64,000 bases of DNA from Haliclona indistincta (taxonomy: Eukaryota; Porifera; Demospongiae; Haplosclerida; Chalinidae): NCBI GenBank assembly GCA_964017065.1, contig OZ024787.1:9037899-9101898 (forward strand), read 5' to 3'. The notes beneath the pieces are model-generated. The model was not told the origin of the DNA. It saw only the letters and a program-made list of their open reading frames with translations, and did no database searches. Position numbers and translations under genes: made by a program. Below are positions 1-11,857 of this stretch, piece after piece. The first letter of the stretch is position 1. Each line of letters starts with the position of its first letter.

Positions 1-550
1 ACAAGTGTAGAAACAGTGGTACTTATGCTATACATGCAGGTATTGATGACCTGGGTCACCATGCTAAGATTGAATTATACACCCCTGTATATTAGGTGTA
101 TAAGAGAATTATACAATGTGTATACACATGTGCATACCATGTAGTATACCCATGAGCATACCTAGTGTATAGGTACCATATACACTACTGTTATACAATA
201 ATGTATTGCTAAGTTATACTATACTGTATACTATGTGTACAACTGATGTATATGTTGTGTATTCTAGGTGTATATCATGACTGCAATGGGAGGGGCATCT
301 ACACCCTTTGCTAGCTTACTTCCATAAAAGGCACTTATTGTTACTATTAATAATTCAGATAAAAATATTTTTAAAAATTATTGAAATAATTATAATACAC
401 TATTACAAAATAATTTTTGTTCCTATAATACTGAGTATTTCACTCTGGAATAGTAGGAGTTGAGAATACCTGTAGGAATTCAAATCAGAATAAAGCACAC
501 ATGTAACACATGCCTCACTTTCTCAGGAATTCCTAAATGGCAATACACAA
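1..550. other. AT-rich intergenic start, no gene seen
   Basis: No open frame here is convincing. Positions about 65-285 are dense in GTATAC/TATAC words, and a similar block lies at 8070-8330, so both may be degraded copies of one AT-rich element. The short open frame that starts at 460 only reads into the satellite. Confidence 0.5.
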
Positions 551-2857
551 CACACCTGATGAGCGTGTTCCGATCATATGAAGTTGTGTTCCTGAATGAA
601 GAGACAAGCATGTGTTCACTAATACTGAATCACACTAACACACCTGATGAGCGTGTTCCGATCATATCAAGCTGTGTAGCCATGTTGTGTTCCTGAATGA
701 AGAGACAAGCATGCGTTCACTAATACTGAATCACACTAACACACCTGATGAGCGTGTTCCGATCATATCAAGCTGTGTAGCCATGTTGTGTTCCTGAATG
801 AAGAGACAAGCATGCGTTCACTAATACTGAATCACACTAACACACCTGATGAGCGTGTTCCGATCATATCAAGCTGTGTAGCCATGTTGTGTTCCTGAAT
901 GAAGAGACAAGCAAGCGTTCACTAATACTGAATCACACTAACACACCTGATGAGCGTGTTCCGATCATATCAAGCTGTGTAGCCATGTTGTGTTCCTGAA
1001 TGAAGAGACAAGCAAGCGTTCACTAATACTGAATCACACTAACACACCTGATGAGCGTGTTCCGATCATATCAAGCTGTGTAGCCATGTTGTGTTCCTGA
1101 ATGAAGAGACAAGCATGCGTTCACTAATACTGAATCACACTAACACACCTGATGAGCGTGTTCCGATCATATCAAGCTGTGTAGCCATGTTGTGTTCCTG
1201 AATGAAGAGACAAGCAAGCGTTCACTAATACTGAATCACACTAACACACCTGATGAGCGTGTTCCGATCATATCAAGCTGTGTAGCCATGTTGTGTTCCT
1301 GAATGAAGAGACAAGCAAGCGTTCACTAATACTGAATCACACTAACACACCTGATGAGCGTGTTCCGATCATATCACGCTGTGTAGCCATGTTGTGTTCC
1401 TGAATGAAGAGACAAGCAAGCGTTCACTAATACTGAATCACACTAACACACCTGATGAGCGTGTTCCGATCATATCAAGCTGTGTAGCCATGTTGTGTTC
1501 CTGAATGAAGAGACAAGCATGCGTTCACTAATACTGAATCACACTAACACACCTGATGAGCGTGTTCCGATCATATCAAGCTGTGTAGCCATGTTGTGTT
1601 CCTGAATGAAGAGACAAGCAAGCGTTCACTAATACTGAATCACACTAACACACCTGATGAGCGTGTTCCGATCATATCAAGCTGTGTAGCCATGTTGTGT
1701 TCCTGAATGAAGAGACAAGCAAGCGTTCACTAATACTGAATCACACTAACACACCTGATGAGCGTGTTCCGATCATATCAAGCTGTGTAGCTATGTTGTG
1801 TTCCTGAATGAAGAGACAAGCATGTGTTCACTAACACTGAATCACACTAACACACCTGATGAGCGTGTTCCGATCATATCAAGCTGTGTAGCTATGTTGT
1901 GTTCCTGAATGAAGAGACAAGCATGTGTTCACTAACACTGAATCACACTAACACACCTGATGAGCGTGTTCCGATCATATCAAGCTGTGTAGCCATGTTG
2001 TGTTCCTGAATGAAGAGACAAGCATGCGTTCACTAATACTGAATCACACTAACACACCTGATGAGCGTGTTCCGATCATATCAAGCTGTGTAGCCATGTT
2101 GTGTTCCTGAATGAAGAGACAAGCATGCGTTCACTAATACTGAATCACACTAACACACCTGATGAGCGTGTTCCGATCATATCAAGCTGTGTAGCCATGT
2201 TGTGTTCCTGAATGAAGAGACAAGCAAGCGTTCACTAATACTGAATCACACTAACACACCTGATGAGCGTGTTCCGATCATATCAAGCTGTGTAGCCATG
2301 TTGTGTTCCTGAATGAAGAGACAAGCATGCGTTCACTAATACTGAATCACACTAACACACCTGATGAGCGTGTTCCGATCATATCAAGCTGTGTAGCCAT
2401 GTTGTGTTCCTGAATGAAGAGACAAGCAAGCGTTCACTAATACTGAATCACACTAACACACCTGATGAGCGTGTTCCGATCATATCAAGCTGTGTAGCCA
2501 TGTTGTGTTCCTGAATGAAGAGACAAGCAAGCGTTCACTAATACTGAATCACACTAACACACCTGATGAGCGTGTTCCGATCATATCAAGCTGTGTAGCT
2601 ATGTTGTGTTCCTGAATGAAGAGACAAGCATGTGTTCACTAACACTGAATCACACTAACACACCTGATGAGCGTGTTCCGATCATATCAAGCTGTGTAGC
2701 TATGTTGTGTTCCTGAATGAAGAGACAAGCATGTGTTCACTAACACTGAATCACACTAACACACCTGATGAGCGTGTTCCGATCATATCAAGCTGTGTAG
2801 CTATGTTGTGTTCCTGAATGAAGAGACAAGCATGCATTCACTAATACTGAATCACTC
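551..2857. repeat. 101-bp satellite, about 23 tandem copies
   Basis: The unit is almost exactly 101 bp: the word CACACCTGATGAGCG recurs at 639, 740, 841, 942 and so on. The first unit is shorter (88 bp). Units differ at a few diagnostic sites: GCATGCG, GCAAGCG or GCATGTG before TTCACTAA, AATACTG versus AACACTG, and GTAGCCATG versus GTAGCTATG. The order of variants repeats: copies 9-14 and 17-22 show the same six-step pattern, displaced by eight units (808 bp), so a multi-unit block was duplicated recently. No protein is coded. Confidence 0.95.
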
Positions 2858-4400
2858 CTGTAATATTATACGTCACTCATTCAGACATTCACTCACCAAT
2901 GATAGCTCATCGGTTTAAGCTGTGTCATAATAATTATAGTAGGCACCTGTATAGTCATCCATGAATGATATACAGTCAACCCATTTTGGTCTGTAAAACA
3001 ATAAGAGGAATTGTACTTGAAGAAACAGAAATAAGAAGCTTATCTTACTTGTTGCCAAGCACTGCGAGATAACATCATACTGACAACAAGAGAATCAACA
3101 GCTAGCTAGCATAGTCATTATATTGTTACTGTAGATCCTGGCATGTTGAGGCCTGAATAGCTGAGAACTATAGCAATCTACAATGAAAATCAGAGCAAAA
3201 TATCTAAGACAAGAACAAGAGTAGCAGTGAGTACCTTAACGTTGTAGTATTATAGCACAAGCAATGGAGGATGCTAGTCACCAGCTGCAAGTACAAGTCT
3301 TCACGTGGCGAATATATTTGGACCAACCAGATTGTAGCCCGCCAGTCTACAGTGTGACTCCACCTACCGTACCACGCCCACTAACCAGCAAGAAAGTTGA
3401 AGAAACCAGGTCCTACAAGAAACCAGCTGCTGCTACACAAGTACCGTGACTTCCCACGTGTTAACTTGTGTACTAGGTGTGTTTGCCATATCTCCTTCCA
3501 TTCTCTAACTTATCATTGTGGCCCATTAGCTTATCTAGATGTATATATGCCTGAACTTGAGTGACTGGGACTCTCATACTTGTTCAGTTACTCCTTTGAC
3601 TCTGTCTGCATGAGTGCATGCCTGTTACATCGCTAAATCGCTGTCTATCAGCTAGTGATCAAACTAATCAACTGTACTTTCAGGTAGTTACTCTTCATCA
3701 CCTGTTCAAATATTACTTCATGCTATCTTATAGCTCAACTTTCTTCTAGCTCAATCTCATCTAGCTGCCTCAAAGTTCATTTAATATATGGTGCTGCAAG
3801 GGGTGCTAGCAGGTCCCGGCCGGAGTCTGATTGGGCTACCAAGCTAGCACCCTTTGTTTTCTGGGGTGTTTAGATGCCTGGTAGTACATTTATTCCTAAA
3901 GCCAGTAAGTTATCTGGCCTGTATCTCTTTAAAGAGCTAGAGTTCACACACCGGCCTGTTGCAGTGAAGGCATGGGTATCATACATCGGTTAGTGAAAGA
4001 CATCATGTTAGACGTGATATCAGCTCATTTTTTGCTCCTCTTAATGTACTTGATCCCCTATCCCATACCTATAATTATGTTACTCAATTGGTTGAGTTTC
4101 TTACCATAGATCATGCATACATGTATTATTTTCACAGACAGACTATATTTCACAAGTTCGCAAAAATTCAGAACAGGCTTAACTCTGGTGCTCAAACACC
4201 AGAGTTTGTTTTCACGAATCTACGGCAATATGTCGTGTACTGCTAACCTGTAGCCTCCTTTTAATTTTGGAGCACTTTTGCATACAGGTCATAAAATTAA
4301 TAATAAAATTGATGTGTGTAGTATTGTAAACTTCACCTTTAATCTGTTCTAGACTATGCATGTGTGTCATCCATTTCTGCCGGATACAAGAAGAGGCTAC
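2858..4400. other. Intergenic, no gene supported
   Basis: The open frame at 3264-3449 (61 codons) resembles nothing I know and has no clear splice context. Around 3780-3860 there is a locally GC-richer patch with an inverted GGTGCTAGC/GCTAGCACC pair. I see nothing else to annotate. Confidence 0.4.
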
Positions 4401-4406
4401 AGTAAG

Positions 4407-4750
4407 ACACAACTCACTCAACTGGCACTCTTAAACCAAAGTATGAACTCACTGTTATTATAGTTTTTGTCTAACATTATTGTGTGCGTAGGCTAAGTTC
4501 CTCCTCCCTTCAAGTAGACACAACTCACTCAACTGGTGCTCTTAACCAAGGTACGAACTCACTGTTATTAGTTTTTGTCTAACATTATTGTGTGCGTAGG
4601 CTAAGCTCCTCCTCCCTTCAAGTAGACACAACTCACTCAACTGGTGCTCTTAAACCAAGATACAAAGTCACTGTCTTTAGCCTAGTGAAATTATTGTGTT
4701 CATACTGCGTAGGCTAAGCTCCTCTTCCTCCTTCAATTAGGCACAACTGG
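4407..4750. repeat. Tandem repeat, ~110-bp unit, three copies
   Basis: The word CAACTCACTCAACTGG recurs at 4410, 4521 and 4629 (spacings 111 and 108), with a degenerate fourth start near 4742. Each unit carries a conserved stretch around TTGTGTGCGTAGGCTAAG. It is a non-coding local duplication. Confidence 0.85.
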
Positions 4751-4894
4751 ACTTTTGCTCTCAATTGACGTACTTTCTTCCAACACAAATTTTGCTGTTG
4801 TTGATGTAATTTTATGTTGAAATTAAATTATTATTGAGTCAACATTAATTTGATGATTTTAGTTTTCGTTTCAAGTCAAACTATTCTAAGTCGT

Positions 4895-5432
4895 CAAACA
4901 CACTCATGATACTGCGAGTTCTACTGGATTGTAGCGCTAGCATGATTGCTTTTTCCAGTCTTCTTTGTTTCACCATTCTTAGTCGTCGAACATGCTAATG
5001 ATACTATGAGTTGTACTGGATTGCAATGCTAGAATGATGGTAGAAGGCTGTTTTGCAGTTTTCCTTGTTTTAAACCATTCTGTGACACCAAGAGCACTAA
5101 TGTACTATGAATTCCACTGGATTGCAACGCTAGAATGTCGGTAGGAGGCTGTTTTGCAGTTTTCCTTGTTTTAAACCATTCTGTGACACCAAGAGCACTA
5201 ATGTACTATGAATTCCACTGGATTGCAACGCTAGAATGTTGGTAGGAGGCTGTTTTGCAGTTTTCCTTGTTTTAAACCATTCTGTGACACCAAGAGCACT
5301 AATGTACTATGAATTCCACTGGATTGCAACGCTAGAATGTTGGTAGGAGGCTGTTTTGCAGTTTTCCTTGTTTTAAACCATTCTGTGACACCAAGAGCAC
5401 TAATGTACTATGAATTCCACTGGATTGCAATT
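4895..5432. repeat. Second tandem array, 101-bp unit, unrelated to the first
   Basis: The word GATTGCAACG recurs at 5120, 5221 and 5322, and its truncated form at 5423, each exactly 101 bp apart. Two older, diverged copies precede them (4927 and 5019, spacing 92). The sequence differs from the 551-2857 satellite although the period is identical. The array ends in a short poly-T run. Confidence 0.9.
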
Positions 5433-5721
5433 TTTTTTTTTCTGCTGGTTCACTGTTGTTTTCTCTAATTTATTGAATTTACAGTATCATAATAATTATT
5501 ACCCATTATTTGTTTCAAATTTGGTCTTTCTATACAGTGTTGTTTAAAAAGACATAAATCAATAATAATTTTAGTCTTGACGTGGATGCAGTGGTTTGTT
5601 CCTTGAGAGTTAGCGATAACTTTATGTTGATGAAAGAGGGAGTGTCAAGATATTTCGAGATCCTGGTTAGCCTACAGTAAAGTTATAAAGATGATAAAAA
5701 CTTTATAATTCATACACTAAC
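5433..5721. other. Intergenic or intronic, nothing recognised
   Basis: AT-rich sequence. If the exon at 5722-5809 is real, this stretch is the start of its downstream intron on the minus strand. Confidence 0.3.
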
Positions 5722-5809
5722 CTGGACAACAGCCGTCTGTAAACTTTAAACAAACAGTTTGGTTGACATCACTGAGCAGTGCCACAGCACCTGACAAAAC
5801 CAGGAGAAC
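5722..5809 (-). CDS. Probable single exon of a secreted or receptor-like protein
   Basis: On the minus strand, an 88-bp open stretch is bounded by a pyrimidine-rich acceptor (TTATTGCACAG) and a GTTAGT donor. It reads as a hydrophobic run ending in GAVALLSDVNQTVCLKF, followed by TDGCCPG. This resembles the end of a signal peptide leading into the first cysteine-rich unit of an EGF/EMI-type extracellular protein. The rest of the gene was not found: no flanking exon could be assigned with confidence, so it may be a fragment. The splice borders and residue pattern are visible; the family guess is inference. Confidence 0.4.
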
Positions 5810-6104
5810 CTGTGCAATAAGAAATAGAGACATGAGCTATGACATGTCACACATATACAAGATCAGGAACCATTTACAATTAATGAAGGTTCCTTTTATG
5901 GAGCAATTCCTACTGTTGTGGGTTTGCATGGCTTTGCTCTAAAAGTTCAGAATCAAACAGCTAAAGCACGCACACATGCATGCAATAAAAACGAAGTTTA
6001 CCCTGCCCCTTTTCACATACACATGCACGCGTACACACGCACGCATGCACACACACACAAAGCAAAAGCAAAGTGTCTAGCTACCACAAGGGTCACGCGT
6101 ACCT

Positions 6105-6401
6105 GGCGAAGCCAGGGCACCTGTGCACCAAGCAGGTAATGTGTGCCGGTGCTGCGCAATCTCCTGGAGCCGGGCAAGGAACTCGCAGGAGCACCAACTG
6201 TGCCTCTCACTGCAGGTGTGGGCACCCAAAGTCCCACCGACGCCTTTAGTGACCAGTGTACTTTGCTCCCCACCAGGTACCCATTTTACAGATGGGTGGG
6301 CTGGAGTACTTGTGATGTTTTTTTCCTCCTGCTCTGGGATTCGAACCAGTGTCCTCTGGGTTGTAAGCCCAAGACTCTACCAGTTGAACCACCAGGGCAC
6401 C
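6105..6401 (-). mobile_element. tRNA-derived SINE
   Basis: Read on the minus strand, the element starts with a tRNA-like head of about 70 bp. It has an A-box-like segment (6374-6391) and a canonical B box GGTTCGAATCC (6338-6348), with a TAC-like anticodon loop between a TTGGG/CCCAG stem. The acceptor stem does not pair, so it is not a functional tRNA. The body runs to about 6105 and includes a GGTACCCATTTTACAG-like central motif (seen inverted) of the kind found in metazoan SINEs. The 5' end abuts the (CA)n run. The outer boundary is approximate. Confidence 0.65.
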
Positions 6402-6624
<223 letters not shown>

Positions 6625-6787
6625 GCATAGGTGGTGACTTCTTAGCGTTATTATTATAATTATATTATTATAATTATAGGAAAAAGATTTGGATTCAAAC
6701 AGTGATCATATTAAAATCGTTTATACAATCGCCATATTATAATAGGAGACACATAATGTGATAGTGCGTGTTTGTGATTGCTTGCCG

Positions 6788-7066
6788 GTCAGTCAGTCAG
6801 TCAGTCAGTCAGTCAGTCAGTCAGTCAGTCAGTCAGTCAGTCAGTCAGTCAGTCAGTCAGTCAGTCAGTCAGTCAGTCAGTCAGTCAGTCAGTCAGTCAG
6901 TCAGTCAGTCAGTCAGTCAGTCAGTCAGTCAGTCAGTCAGTCAGTCAGTCAGTCAGTCAGTCAGTCAGTCAGTCAGTCAGTCAGTCAGTCAGTCAGTCAG
7001 TCAGTCAGTCAGTCAGTCAGTCAGTCAGTCAGTCAGTCAGTCAGTCAGTCAGTCAGTCAGTCAGTC
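6788..7066. repeat. (GTCA)n tetranucleotide array
   Basis: About 70 uninterrupted copies of a four-base unit. Four bases repeated give the same peptide period in all three plus-strand frames (Ser-Val-Ser-Gln), so three long open frames appear. None is a gene. Confidence 0.97.
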
Positions 7067-7259
7067 ATTCCGTCTGTTACTTCAGTTTGCAGTGCACGCT
7101 GAACGATGAGCCCTGAAACTAGCAATGCAATCGATATTATCTCGCTTTTCAACATTTGAAACTTGTATACGAAGCTTCATTCTCGAGTTATGGAACAATT
7201 TGCTTACCTCGCTATCAATGGCTGTTGCTGGCGATCTGGAGTGCTTTTAGACATAAATA

Positions 7260-7535
7260 TCCACAGTTGACTGCCTAGAAGCTGATAGGTTAGAATTTCA
7301 CTACAGGATAGCAGCGCATGTCTGAAAAAAATTGTGTAAGCAGCTATCTCGCTCGTATAATAGACACACCCAGTTGAATACTAGTGGTCAGCACTGACTG
7401 GCTAGTGATGGCATAATTATTGCACTGCATTGTGATTTTGCGTTGTCAAAGCATATCCAGTGTATTACTCGACCATTGCAGCGCAAATCCACTGAGGAAT
7501 CAGCACGCCCTTGGCACTACTTAGGTGCTTTATTT
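7260..7535 (-). mobile_element. Dispersed repeat (MITE-like), copy 1
   Basis: The reverse complement matches 33697-34015 over about 300 bp. Shared words include AAGCACCTAAG at one end, AATCACAATG in the middle, and CTAACCTATCAGCTTCTAG near the other end. The two copies lie in unrelated surroundings, which indicates a mobile repeat. No coding capacity is seen. Confidence 0.75.
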
Positions 7536-8329
7536 TTACAAAGCGCTCACAATAAACTGCTCTCCTTACTGACACACAAAGATAGCAGCTTGATCACATG
7601 AGGCTAAGCAGTGTATACACCAAGGCTTAATATCTAATGATGTGAATAATGAAAATAGTATGTACCTTCTCTAGTGGTATAGCTTGAGAGACAATGGTTA
7701 CAGCATTCCTGTAGTATAAAGTTGACTTATTTAGTATGTAAACACAGACACACACATGGCAGTGACACACACACACAAACACAAGGGAATTGACTGCAAG
7801 AAGACTTCCACTGACACATACATGTATCATGTCATGCGCAGTCCAGGCTCACCATCAAAATTCAGCTGCACACGACACACAGTCATGCAGCTACAACCGT
7901 GACACGCAAGAATGGGAGGCAAAACAGTCCCGGCTCTTCTATGAGCGATCGTTGATCATCAGTACGACTGGGTATGACCATAGATCTATGGTATGACTCG
8001 ACTCGAGCTAGCTTCATCCATCTTGCTCACATGCTCATGCCTAGACCCGCCCACAATGCATCTTATTAGGCCTGTGTTATACGATGTAGTATACGCCATT
8101 GTATAACTACGCATAACATTGTATAACTATGTATAACAGCAAGAAATATACGCACAGTATACACACTGAATACACTATTGTATAACTTACCTTTCCTCTC
8201 TATTGTATAACTTGCGAAATACACTACTGTATACACTATTGTAATCATCAATCATACATGATGTAGTATAACAACAGTATAATAGATTTATACACAGTGT
8301 AGCATACTACAGTATAACCAGTCTTTTGC
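7536..8329. other. Intergenic; AT-rich TATAC-dense block at its end
   Basis: No gene is recognised between 7536 and 8070. From about 8070 to 8330 the sequence is rich in GTATAC/TTGTATAAC words and resembles 65-285 in style. Short open frames here are not supported. Confidence 0.4.
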
Positions 8330-8600
8330 ATGGTGGGTGATGTCATAATGTTCCTAAAGAATCTTATTGATCACTGGAAACCACTGGGTTTGGCTCTGGG
8401 GCTCTTGTATCCCACTCTGAAGAGGATAGAGACGGAGCAGCGTGGAGACATACAAAATTGTAAGATGGAGATGATGGCTGCTTGGCTGCAACGTCAGGAC
8501 AATGTCTCCAAGAAGGGAATTCCTTCATGGAAGGTATTACGAGCAGCTCTTGTCAACATTGGTGAAAATGAGTTAGCTGACAAGACACCTATACCAGATG
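8330..8600 (+). CDS. Death-domain exon (partial gene)
   Basis: Open from ATG at 8330 to a consensus donor (GATG|GTAAGC, exon end 8600), about 90 residues. The spacing of W16, LG...LGL, IE, D, WL, G.PSWK.L..AL and IGENELAD matches the six-helix Death domain of apoptosis and innate-immunity adaptors. Such domains act through homotypic interactions at cytosolic signalling complexes. The donor shows that the reading frame was meant to continue on the plus strand, but no following exon was recognised before the COX10-like relic at 9047. The start could instead lie in an upstream exon. It may be a live multi-exon gene or an orphaned exon. Confidence 0.55.
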
Positions 8601-9046
8601 GTAAGCTACATAGTCACTGATCATGTAGTGTTTAACCAGCAGTTGTCCCATGCAGGTGGAGAGGACTAATCATGCAGTTGCAAATCTGAACACATCATAA
8701 TTTTTATTTTTTTTGTTTGTTTCTCACGTGTCTTGGAAAAGTGGGCGTTGCATGTTGGTTGTACACGTGTCTCACCGATGTAAGCTAGCGCGCGTGCAGT
8801 CGAAAGAATCTCAATCACCATCTACTAGTACTGTAGCTATAACAGCTGGCTATCCAGGCTAGCGAGAAAACGGAGAGAGAGAGGCGAGTATAGTCATGTA
8901 TGAGCTATAGACTGACGGACGCTCGATCGGACGGACGTATTGTACCGACGTACAATTCGATTTTAACTTCCTCAAAATTAGTGTGAAGAGAAAAAGTAAA
9001 AGTATAAGCTAATGAGAGTAAAAGAAAGTAATCGTATGTTTGTTAT
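8601..9046. other. Intergenic or intronic, nothing recognised
   Basis: Follows the Death-domain donor. I saw no further exon. Confidence 0.3.
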
Positions 9047-9205
9047 ACTGTAGCTCTAGTAGTCCTGACTGCTCTGTTGGGGTATTTGATCGCTCCTGCT
9101 CCTCTCGAGTGGTCCACACTGACCTGGGCTATGATGGAACCACACTGTGCTCAGCCGCTGTTAATACTGGCAATTAACCATGTAATGATCAACCCTTTTA
9201 TTTTT
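9047..9205 (+). pseudogene. Relic copy of COX10 exon 4 with flanking intron ends
   Basis: This stretch aligns almost base for base with 17066-17225, the COX10 exon that encodes the first transmembrane helix. It includes the upstream splice acceptor (TGTAG|CTCT) and part of the downstream intron. One G is missing (ATGATGGAACC here versus ATGATGGGAAC in COX10), which shifts the frame. The following AACCAAG|GTAATG donor is also altered. No other COX10 exon is present nearby, so this is a partial genomic (not retro-) duplication. Confidence 0.85.
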
Positions 9206-9794
9206 GCACTCACTTATTTATTGCTCAGTTCACACTGACAAAATGATGACAAAACAGTTGCCACGGTGTGATTCGCATCATCATTGAAAGTGAATTGAGT
9301 CAATCTTTGGTGATCTATAATATTCTTTTATGGTGGTGGATATGCAACAACCTGTGTATTGTTACTCCCTCTGGGCTGATACAAGTACTGCAGAAGGTAG
9401 TGTTGATAATCTATGCTTTTTCTACAACATAACCACTTCCACAGTAACAGCGTCTTCTTTATCACTATGAACTGATGATCACGTTTATTACTTTATTCTG
9501 CTTTCCTCGGAACAGTAAAAACCACTTTCCAACTTTTCTGCTACTCAACCTAAAGCTCATCCTTTTCTGGCAATCACGAGCGCACGTAGAGTGACTGCGA
9601 GTTGCATGTGCTTTTGTAAACTTACTTGCAGTAGGTTGCATTGATTTCTCTCTTTGTGTTGATGATTACTTATCAATGCCAGTTGTAGTATGGTAGCTGG
9701 AGATGTTTATCGAAGCAAGCGAGTTCACTGATGCAGTGCTAGACAAAATTTGAAGCAGTGGTTGTTATGGACTAGTCTAAATAAGTTAGACTAT
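9206..9794. other. Intergenic, nothing recognised
   Basis: No coding or repeat structure I can support. Confidence 0.3.
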
Positions 9795-9903
9795 GAATCA
9801 TTGGTGTCTACGGGATTCAAAGCACCTTTGAAACCGAAACAGTCGGCCTCACACTATGCACTCGGTTTCCGCAGTGGTATAAATCCCGTAGACACCTTGA
9901 TTC
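9795..9903. repeat. Small hairpin element
   Basis: The inverted arms GGTGTCTACGGGATT (9803-9817) and its complement (9882-9896) are perfect. They extend outward through GAATCA/TGATTC, and an inner CCGAAAC-like pair is also present. The ~109-bp size and structure suit a miniature inverted-repeat transposon or a structured non-coding element. Confidence 0.55.
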
Positions 9904-10119
9904 GTCATCTAACTGATGTAAATTGCATGTACTATTAGTACGCAGTATTTCCTCACATGGTAAAACGTTCCAATTGTATCAAGTGTATGCATGCCTCGTC
10001 ATAAGCCATGGCTGCCAAAAGTCAAAATTTAGTTACCATAAGGATTGAGTTTCTGCTGAAAACTGACAATTATTAATTCGTGATCATCCCTACATGTCTT
10101 TGCAGAGCGGCATTGATGT

Positions 10120-10830
10120 TGTGCTATTCCACATGTAGTGACAATATTTACTGGAGCATATATCTAGGTGGGGTTCATTAGACAGACTGGCGCGGCTCAC
10201 ATTACAATACTTATTGTTACAAGCTGCATAAATAGGATTATGTAAATACGTGATAGTTCTGTTGGCAAGATGCATGCATGCCTGTGTCTGTTAGTCTGTG
10301 ATGTATGAGTACGTGCATCAATGAAATGAAGAACTAATTACACTCAATTAAAAACCAGACCTAGAAATTGTTATGGTTCAGGTTCCCCACCCATTGATAC
10401 CATATACTGACAATAAGCATTATAGCAGACATGAGGTAATGCTGCAGACGGCATGCTTAATGAATGCCAGGCAGTGTGCATAGCTTCTTAACATTGCATA
10501 GTTACATGCGTATAATAATTATTATGATGCCGGCAGAGTTTCATCTAGGAGGAGAAGATGTCTGAAAATTTTAGTATTAGAGTCGGAAGATTTCATTTTT
10601 ATTTGATACTGCAATGATGCATAGAATTTCATGGATAAAATAGGCAATAGTATAATAATTATATGTACTTCAAGTTATAACTAGGTGATTGCAGCCATGC
10701 AGTACTAGTACCTATCCACACTGTCTATGCTATGAAAGCTATAAGTAAGCAGTTTAGAGGAAAGCTTCATATTCTCCTCTATAGATGAAACTCTGGCAGG
10801 ATCAATACATGTATCTATGCCACTAATGAT
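10120..10830. repeat. Duplicated non-coding block, copy A
   Basis: Matches 12241-12935 in the same orientation: shared words include GTGACAATATTTACTGGAGC, GGCAAGATGCATGCATGCC and AAAACCAGACCTA. Inside the block, 10534-10801 carries inverted ends (CAGAGTTTCATCT ... AGATGAAACTCTG), which suggests an embedded MITE-like element of about 265 bp. Confidence 0.75.
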
Positions 10831-10936
10831 TTAATTATTTGGCAAGGGTGCTCATTCTTCTTGTTTAATTTCCAAGAGGCTCGAGCCCCATTTGATCTGT
10901 GCTTGGGAGGCCCACATCCAGTGCACTCACTTTAAG

Positions 10937-10972
<36 letters not shown>

Positions 10973-11857
10973 CTGGTGTATAATGTAGGGAGTTAACAAT
11001 AACCATCATTTCCGTGACAATTGTCAACAATTCAATCCATGCATGGTAGTCATCTGTGTTACCTTTCTGTGTTACCTCCTTTTTTAGTGTACATATTTTT
11101 TACCAGTTTCAGATTTTCCATTGCTCCTTTACCATCCTTACATGGTTTTGATTTTGTTAGAAATTTTTTGTTATAATAATTATCCATCAGTAGTAAACTT
11201 TGCCATTTATTCTACTTGCATACAGCATAGCAGCAGTGCATATTAGATAGGCCTAGCTAGGGTGATGTTGTCCAACCGACCCTTCGTAATGTAACTCCAT
11301 GTATTTTAGTGTGTATTACAAATTCTGGCATCGGACAAGAACATAGATATCCTGTTGAAATTAAATTATTGATAGTGTCATAGGATGTGGTTTGTATATA
11401 AGACCATACCAAATTATTTATCAGCATGCTAGATGCTTGCCTGGATATATTTGAAGGTGTTAGACTGAGAAAACAACTTTACAAAAGAGAATTGCTAGTC
11501 CAATTAACGTACACAGATCATATAGTGTCTGCACTCTGTAAATATTATCAACTGTGTCAGAGTTGGTAACTAATGAAGCTGTACTCATAATTTTATGTAG
11601 ACTACAATGCATGTATTATTAGTTGGCAATATTTACTCACACACTGGTAAAAAATTCTCCATTTTGTTATCCGGAGTTGCATGCCTGAACTTTTTATTGG
11701 TACTAGTAATCTTGTATGATGCATATTAATGTATTGGTCAACAAAGTACAGTACAAGAGGCACATGTATCATGTGTCTCTCCTGCCTCATCATAAACGAC
11801 GGCTGGTCAAAATGTTTAACTTGACGAGGCGAGCCTGAGCCTTTCCAGTCTTCTTAC
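10831..11857. other. Intergenic with a (TA)n run at 10947-10972
   Basis: A short (TA)n microsatellite is clear. The stretch around 11590-11780 has weak similarity to 9920-10020. No gene was recognised. Confidence 0.4.

Noticed and set aside
551..2857. Hammerhead-type ribozyme in the satellite unit (each unit has CTGATGAG)
   Set aside because: The catalytic core also needs a GAAA after stem II and a paired stem III. The following bases are CGTGTTCCGATC and no GAAA occurs in place on either strand.
551..2857. CRISPR array
   Set aside because: Units are contiguous 101-bp copies without alternating unique spacers, and the genome is eukaryotic.
3264..3449. 61-codon open frame
   Set aside because: No homology, no splice context, and length compatible with chance.
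6105..6401. Functional tRNA-Val gene
   Set aside because: The B box and anticodon arm are good, but the acceptor stem does not pair and the sequence continues into a SINE body.
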